Below the pieces are notes generated by a model. The model was not told where the DNA came from. It did not search any database and saw nothing but the letters and a program-made list of their open reading frames with translations. DNA of 8,549 bases. It comes from Candidatus Bathyarchaeota archaeon. GTDB lineage: Archaea; Thermoproteota; Bathyarchaeia; Bathyarchaeales; Bathyarchaeaceae. Positions 6,501 to 8,549 of the stretch are shown here, one piece after another (position 1 is the first letter of the stretch; every line of letters begins with the position of its first letter). The stretch is from positions 1,084,784-1,093,332 of the forward strand of contig CP070709.1 of assembly GCA_020350305.1 (NCBI GenBank). Reading direction: 5' to 3'. The position numbers and the translations under genes are program-made.

Positions 6501-6925
6501 ATAGAACTTAAGCCGATAAGGGTAGTGCATTCTCCTTACAGAAGTAAGGAAGATGTGTTGCATCGAGTCAGTTCTACGGTTTGTGAGATTGAAGTTTCAG
6601 AATTCGAGAAGGGTTTGAAGGATGTTGAAGGATTCTCCCATCTCATAATCTTGTGGATATTTCAAGTTCAAAGGTTATTCGCTTCATGTAAAACCCATTT
6701 GGGGCAAAGGCTTGCGTGGCGTTTTTGCCACAAGACATCCTAAAAGACCTGATCCCATAAGTTTCACTGCTTTAGAACTTTTGGAAAGGAAACATATCGA
6801 AAACTATAGGAGTCGACATGGTAGACGGCACGCCAGTTGTGGACATAAAATCGTATACGTCACGTGACCGAAAAGAAAATATTAGAACAGGTTGGCTACA
6901 AAAAGAAGCCTGGTCAAAAGCGTAA
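6501..6925 (+). pseudogene. trmO: Decayed tRNA (N6-t6A37) methyltransferase, TsaA/TrmO family
   Basis: Three frames read in order rebuild a normal TrmO of about 140 residues, which methylates t6A37 of tRNA using SAM. First frame: ELKPIRVVHSPYRSKED, then CEIEVSEFEKGLKDVEGFSH and LIILWIF (to about 6662). Second frame (from about 6673): GYSLHVKPIWGKGLRGVFAT, then RHPKRPDPISFTALELLERK (to about 6804). Third frame (from about 6806): IGVDMVDGTPVVDIKSYTSR, ending RTGWLQKEAWSKA and TAA 6923-6925. The expected start codon reads ATA (6501-6503) five bases after GGAG. The family motif R-S-P-x-R-P-N-P-I-G is altered to RHPKRPDPIS. Missing start, two frame changes and a worn motif together indicate a true pseudogene rather than one sequencing error. 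GTG 6525 could start only a 72-residue fragment. It faces ychF, 14 bases away. Confidence 0.85.
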
Positions 6926-6939
6926 TGAAAGAAGTAAAC

Positions 6940-8142
6940 TTAGCCTCTTTTCTTGGCGCTTACTATTGAAACTACATCCCTGTCCTTTAAAACATGGTCT
7001 TCTCCAATTCTCTTCTTTTCATGAGCCTCAACTGCGTAGATGAAACTTTCCCCTAATTCTGTGTGAATTAAGTAGGCTAATTGTCGTGCGGTGGTGCCGT
7101 AGGGCACAATATATGCATCTGGAAGCACTCGACCCTCATGATCACTGAGATGTTCAATGTCTTCAATTGGATAAATGACAATCATATTCAACAATTTAAA
7201 GAACGCCATGTTAATGGCCTCTTGTACGCCGGTGGATCCAAATTTCTGCAGTACCCTTTCTTGAACTATTTTTAACGCTTTGTTCTGAACTTCTGTTAGC
7301 TCCTTAGGCTTCACAACTTCGAAGTTGCAGTCTCCAGGCCTGTAGTCGACCAACTTTTTCTCTGCGGCTCTCCTCAACGCCAGCTCTGCTTCTGCACAGC
7401 ATGGAACAACCATATAGTCCAGCTCTTTCAATCGTTCAGCATTTTCTTCCGCTGGTGGAAGATCGATTTTGTTTGCCGCAATCAGCATGGGTTTAGAGAT
7501 TTTCCTCAAAACGTCGAGAAACTTGATGAGATCGTCGTCACTCCAGAGGATTGGTTTTTCTGCATCAAGCTCTGTTTTTCTCAGCGCCTCAATGACATGT
7601 GTTCTCTTTATGGCGAGTCCGCTGAACCGTTCTTCGAGGAGAGCGAACAGGTCTTCTGTACCGGACTCAACTGTTCTAGCGATTTTAGACCAGTCCCTCT
7701 TCAATATCTGCGCAAGCCACATCGTCATCTCCTTCTCCAAGAAACGTACATCTTCTGCGGGATCGTGAGAACCAAGCTTGCACAATTTTCCCTCCGAGTC
7801 CGTTGTTCCGGCGGCATCCACAATGTGGATGAGGGCGTCTGCCTTTCTAATCTCGTCTAGAAACTGGTTTCCTAGTCCTCTTCCCTGCCATGCTCCTGGT
7901 ACGAGGCCGGCACAGTCTATTAACTCGACTGGGATTAATCGTATTCCGTCTATGCAAGTGGAATTTTTCGGGTTGTCTTTTACGTTAAATTCTTTGCACA
8001 CACATGGGGTTCGTACGTAGCCTATTCCTCGATTCGGCTTTATGGTTGTGAATGGATAACTCGCAATCTCAACTGGAACCAGCGTTGTAGCGGAGAAGAA
8101 CGTGGACTTGCCCGTGTTGGGTTTTCCAACGACGCCAACCAT
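6940..8142 (-). CDS. ychF: Archaeal YchF/OLA1-type GTP-binding protein with TGS domain
   Basis: Obg-related P-loop NTPase linked to ribosomes and stress; the exact archaeal role is unsettled. From ATG 8142 it has 400 residues, normal for the archaeal family. Motifs: G1 GKPNTGKS (6-13), Cys-containing CVCKEFNVKDNPKNSTC (47-63), G3 DCAGLVPG then GRGLGNQFLDE (76-97), G4 NKID (224-227), which suggests GTP use where bacterial YchF has NxxE, and a C-terminal TGS domain (about 340-396: LPDAYIVPYGTTARQLA, HTELGESF, KDRDVVSIV). The frame stays open up to GTG 8223, which has AGAAGG four bases upstream and would add 27 residues. I prefer 8142 because family members begin right at the G1 strand and a TATA-like box lies inside the extension. 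It converges on the trmO remnant. Confidence 0.93.
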   Translation of the reverse strand: MVGVVGKPNTGKSTFFSATTLVPVEIASYPFTTIKPNRGIGYVRTPCVCKEFNVKDNPKNSTCIDGIRLIPVELIDCAGLVPGAWQGRGLGNQFLDEIRKADALIHIVDAAGTTDSEGKLCKLGSHDPAEDVRFLEKEMTMWLAQILKRDWSKIARTVESGTEDLFALLEERFSGLAIKRTHVIEALRKTELDAEKPILWSDDDLIKFLDVLRKISKPMLIAANKIDLPPAEENAERLKELDYMVVPCCAEAELALRRAAEKKLVDYRPGDCNFEVVKPKELTEVQNKALKIVQERVLQKFGSTGVQEAINMAFFKLLNMIVIYPIEDIEHLSDHEGRVLPDAYIVPYGTTARQLAYLIHTELGESFIYAVEAHEKKRIGEDHVLKDRDVVSIVSAKKRG

Positions 8143-8176
8143 CAAGGCTTTTCCCACAATGTGTATGAGCCCATCG

Positions 8177-8182
8177 CATAAA
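8177..8182 (-). promoter_or_regulatory. TATA-like box for ychF
   Basis: On the minus strand TTTATG lies 34 bases before ATG 8142. A transcript starting 25-27 bases after the box would have a leader of about 10 bases containing GTGGGAAAAG. This supports 8142 over GTG 8223 as the ychF start, though the box is not a perfect consensus. Confidence 0.3.
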
Positions 8183-8271
8183 TGAAACTTCTGGTGAATT
8201 ACTGATTCTTTAAGAAAACTCACTTAACCTTCTCATAGCTGGACTTTGTCTCATTGATATGCCTGCATGGC

Positions 8272-8399
8272 GTGTTAGATGTCTATGAGGTAGAACTGCC
8301 AAGAGACACAACGCTGACAAAACTGGCAACGAGAATGACTATCCTTTATTTGCTGTTTCGGCCGAACGTGAGGAAGTAGCCAGGCAGTGGAATTCCTAG
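8272..8399 (+). pseudogene. Possible remnant of a Bat-type HTH (HTH_10) regulator
   Basis: The stretch between ychF and the dehydrogenase fragment (8224-8446) has no intact gene. On the plus strand, 8284-8337 reads YEVELPRDTTLTKLATRM, close to the first half of the HTH_10 domain of archaeal bacterio-opsin-activator-like regulators (roughly Y-x-V-P-R-x-T-T-L-x-x-L-A). One frame over, 8340-8396 reads YPLFAVSAEREEVARQWNS before TAG, resembling the second-helix end of that domain (LRRAERKV). A frame change near 8338 and two extra residues (EL) before PR would be needed. The match is short and from memory, so this is a tentative call for the C-terminal scrap of a lost regulator. The rest of the gap shows nothing else. 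Confidence 0.3.
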
Positions 8400-8446
8400 G
8401 TCTCGACGTTACACGTGGATACGATAAATCTTCATTCAAATGAGCA

Positions 8447-8549
8447 TCAATCGAACTCAATCTCTTTCCATGGTTTTATTATCACTTTAATAGATTCATT
8501 TGCATCTGCAACAAGCTGGAAGCCCTTGTTTATTTCTGCTAAACTCAAT
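8447..8549 (-). CDS. C-terminal end of a zinc-type alcohol dehydrogenase (partial)
   Basis: The minus-strand frame starting at 8548 is open from the right edge to TGA (8449-8447) and gives 33 residues: LSLAEINKGFQLVADANES followed by IKVIIKPWKEIEFD. This fits the last helix and strand of medium-chain, zinc-dependent alcohol/threonine-type dehydrogenases, where a (L/I)-x-(L/E)-E-I-N-x-(A/G)-F motif is followed by a variable loop and (V)VIKP. Only the tail is in the window, so substrate, zinc ligands and cofactor motif cannot be seen. It runs in the same direction as ychF but is separated by about 300 bases and a promoter-like box, so it is probably a separate transcript. Confidence 0.65.
   Translation of the reverse strand, partial: LSLAEINKGFQLVADANESIKVIIKPWKEIEFD

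Noticed and set aside
6525..6743. A 72-residue plus-strand open frame as an intact gene
   Set aside because: It is the first third of the trmO pseudogene plus out-of-frame residues; the true family blocks continue in the next two frames.
8275..8460. A 61-codon minus-strand open frame upstream of ychF
   Set aside because: It overlaps the dehydrogenase stop region in another frame and lies antisense to the possible HTH remnant; no domain is visible.
1..8549. Search for CRISPR arrays, tRNA or rRNA genes and mobile elements
   Set aside because: No spaced direct repeats, tRNA-like cloverleaf, rRNA-like stretch, transposase motif or terminal inverted repeats were seen by eye.

Overview
The window looks like chromosomal DNA of an uncultivated archaeon, probably TACK/Bathyarchaeia-like. 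That placement is inference from gene content, not a phylogeny. Supporting it: an archaeal-type YchF GTPase, an archaeal coiled-coil protein (COG1340 type), a DUF373 membrane protein, a stand-alone beta subunit of ADP-forming acyl-CoA synthetase, and a GGPP-type undecaprenyl diphosphate synthase of archaeal form. AT-rich TATA-like boxes and short Shine-Dalgarno (SD) sites precede several genes. GTG and TTG starts are common. No rRNA, tRNA, CRISPR array, insertion sequence or phage gene was seen.

Layout. Positions 1-96 may hold the last 31 codons of a plus-strand gene. A tight plus-strand trio follows (313-1727): a small NitrOD5-like protein, a PAS protein carrying only the tail of a histidine-kinase ATPase domain, and a stand-alone receiver. 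A hairpin ends this unit and a TATA-like box opens the next. That next gene is the ADP-forming acyl-CoA synthetase beta subunit (1848-2555). A second plus-strand series (2734-6449) holds the coiled-coil protein, the DUF373 membrane protein, an MTAP/PNP-family nucleoside phosphorylase and UppS. The last three overlap end to end and are probably co-translated. After uppS comes a decayed trmO (TsaA-fold tRNA methyltransferase) with no usable start codon and two frame changes (6501-6925). It meets ychF, which runs on the minus strand (6940-8142). Upstream of ychF lies a possible remnant of a Bat-type HTH regulator on the plus strand. At the right edge is the last 33 codons of a probable zinc-dependent alcohol dehydrogenase on the minus strand.

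How the genes work together. The first trio reads as a signalling unit whose kinase has lost its phospho-accepting and most of its ATP-binding parts, so the receiver would need another phosphodonor. The acyl-CoA synthetase subunit makes ATP from acyl-CoA but needs an alpha subunit encoded elsewhere. The DUF373-phosphorylase-UppS overlap links nucleoside salvage with polyprenyl lipid-carrier synthesis, probably as a housekeeping operon. No clear new defence or mobile system is visible. The most interesting points are the gutted kinase, base-site residues in the phosphorylase that point to a 6-oxopurine substrate, and the trmO pseudogene.
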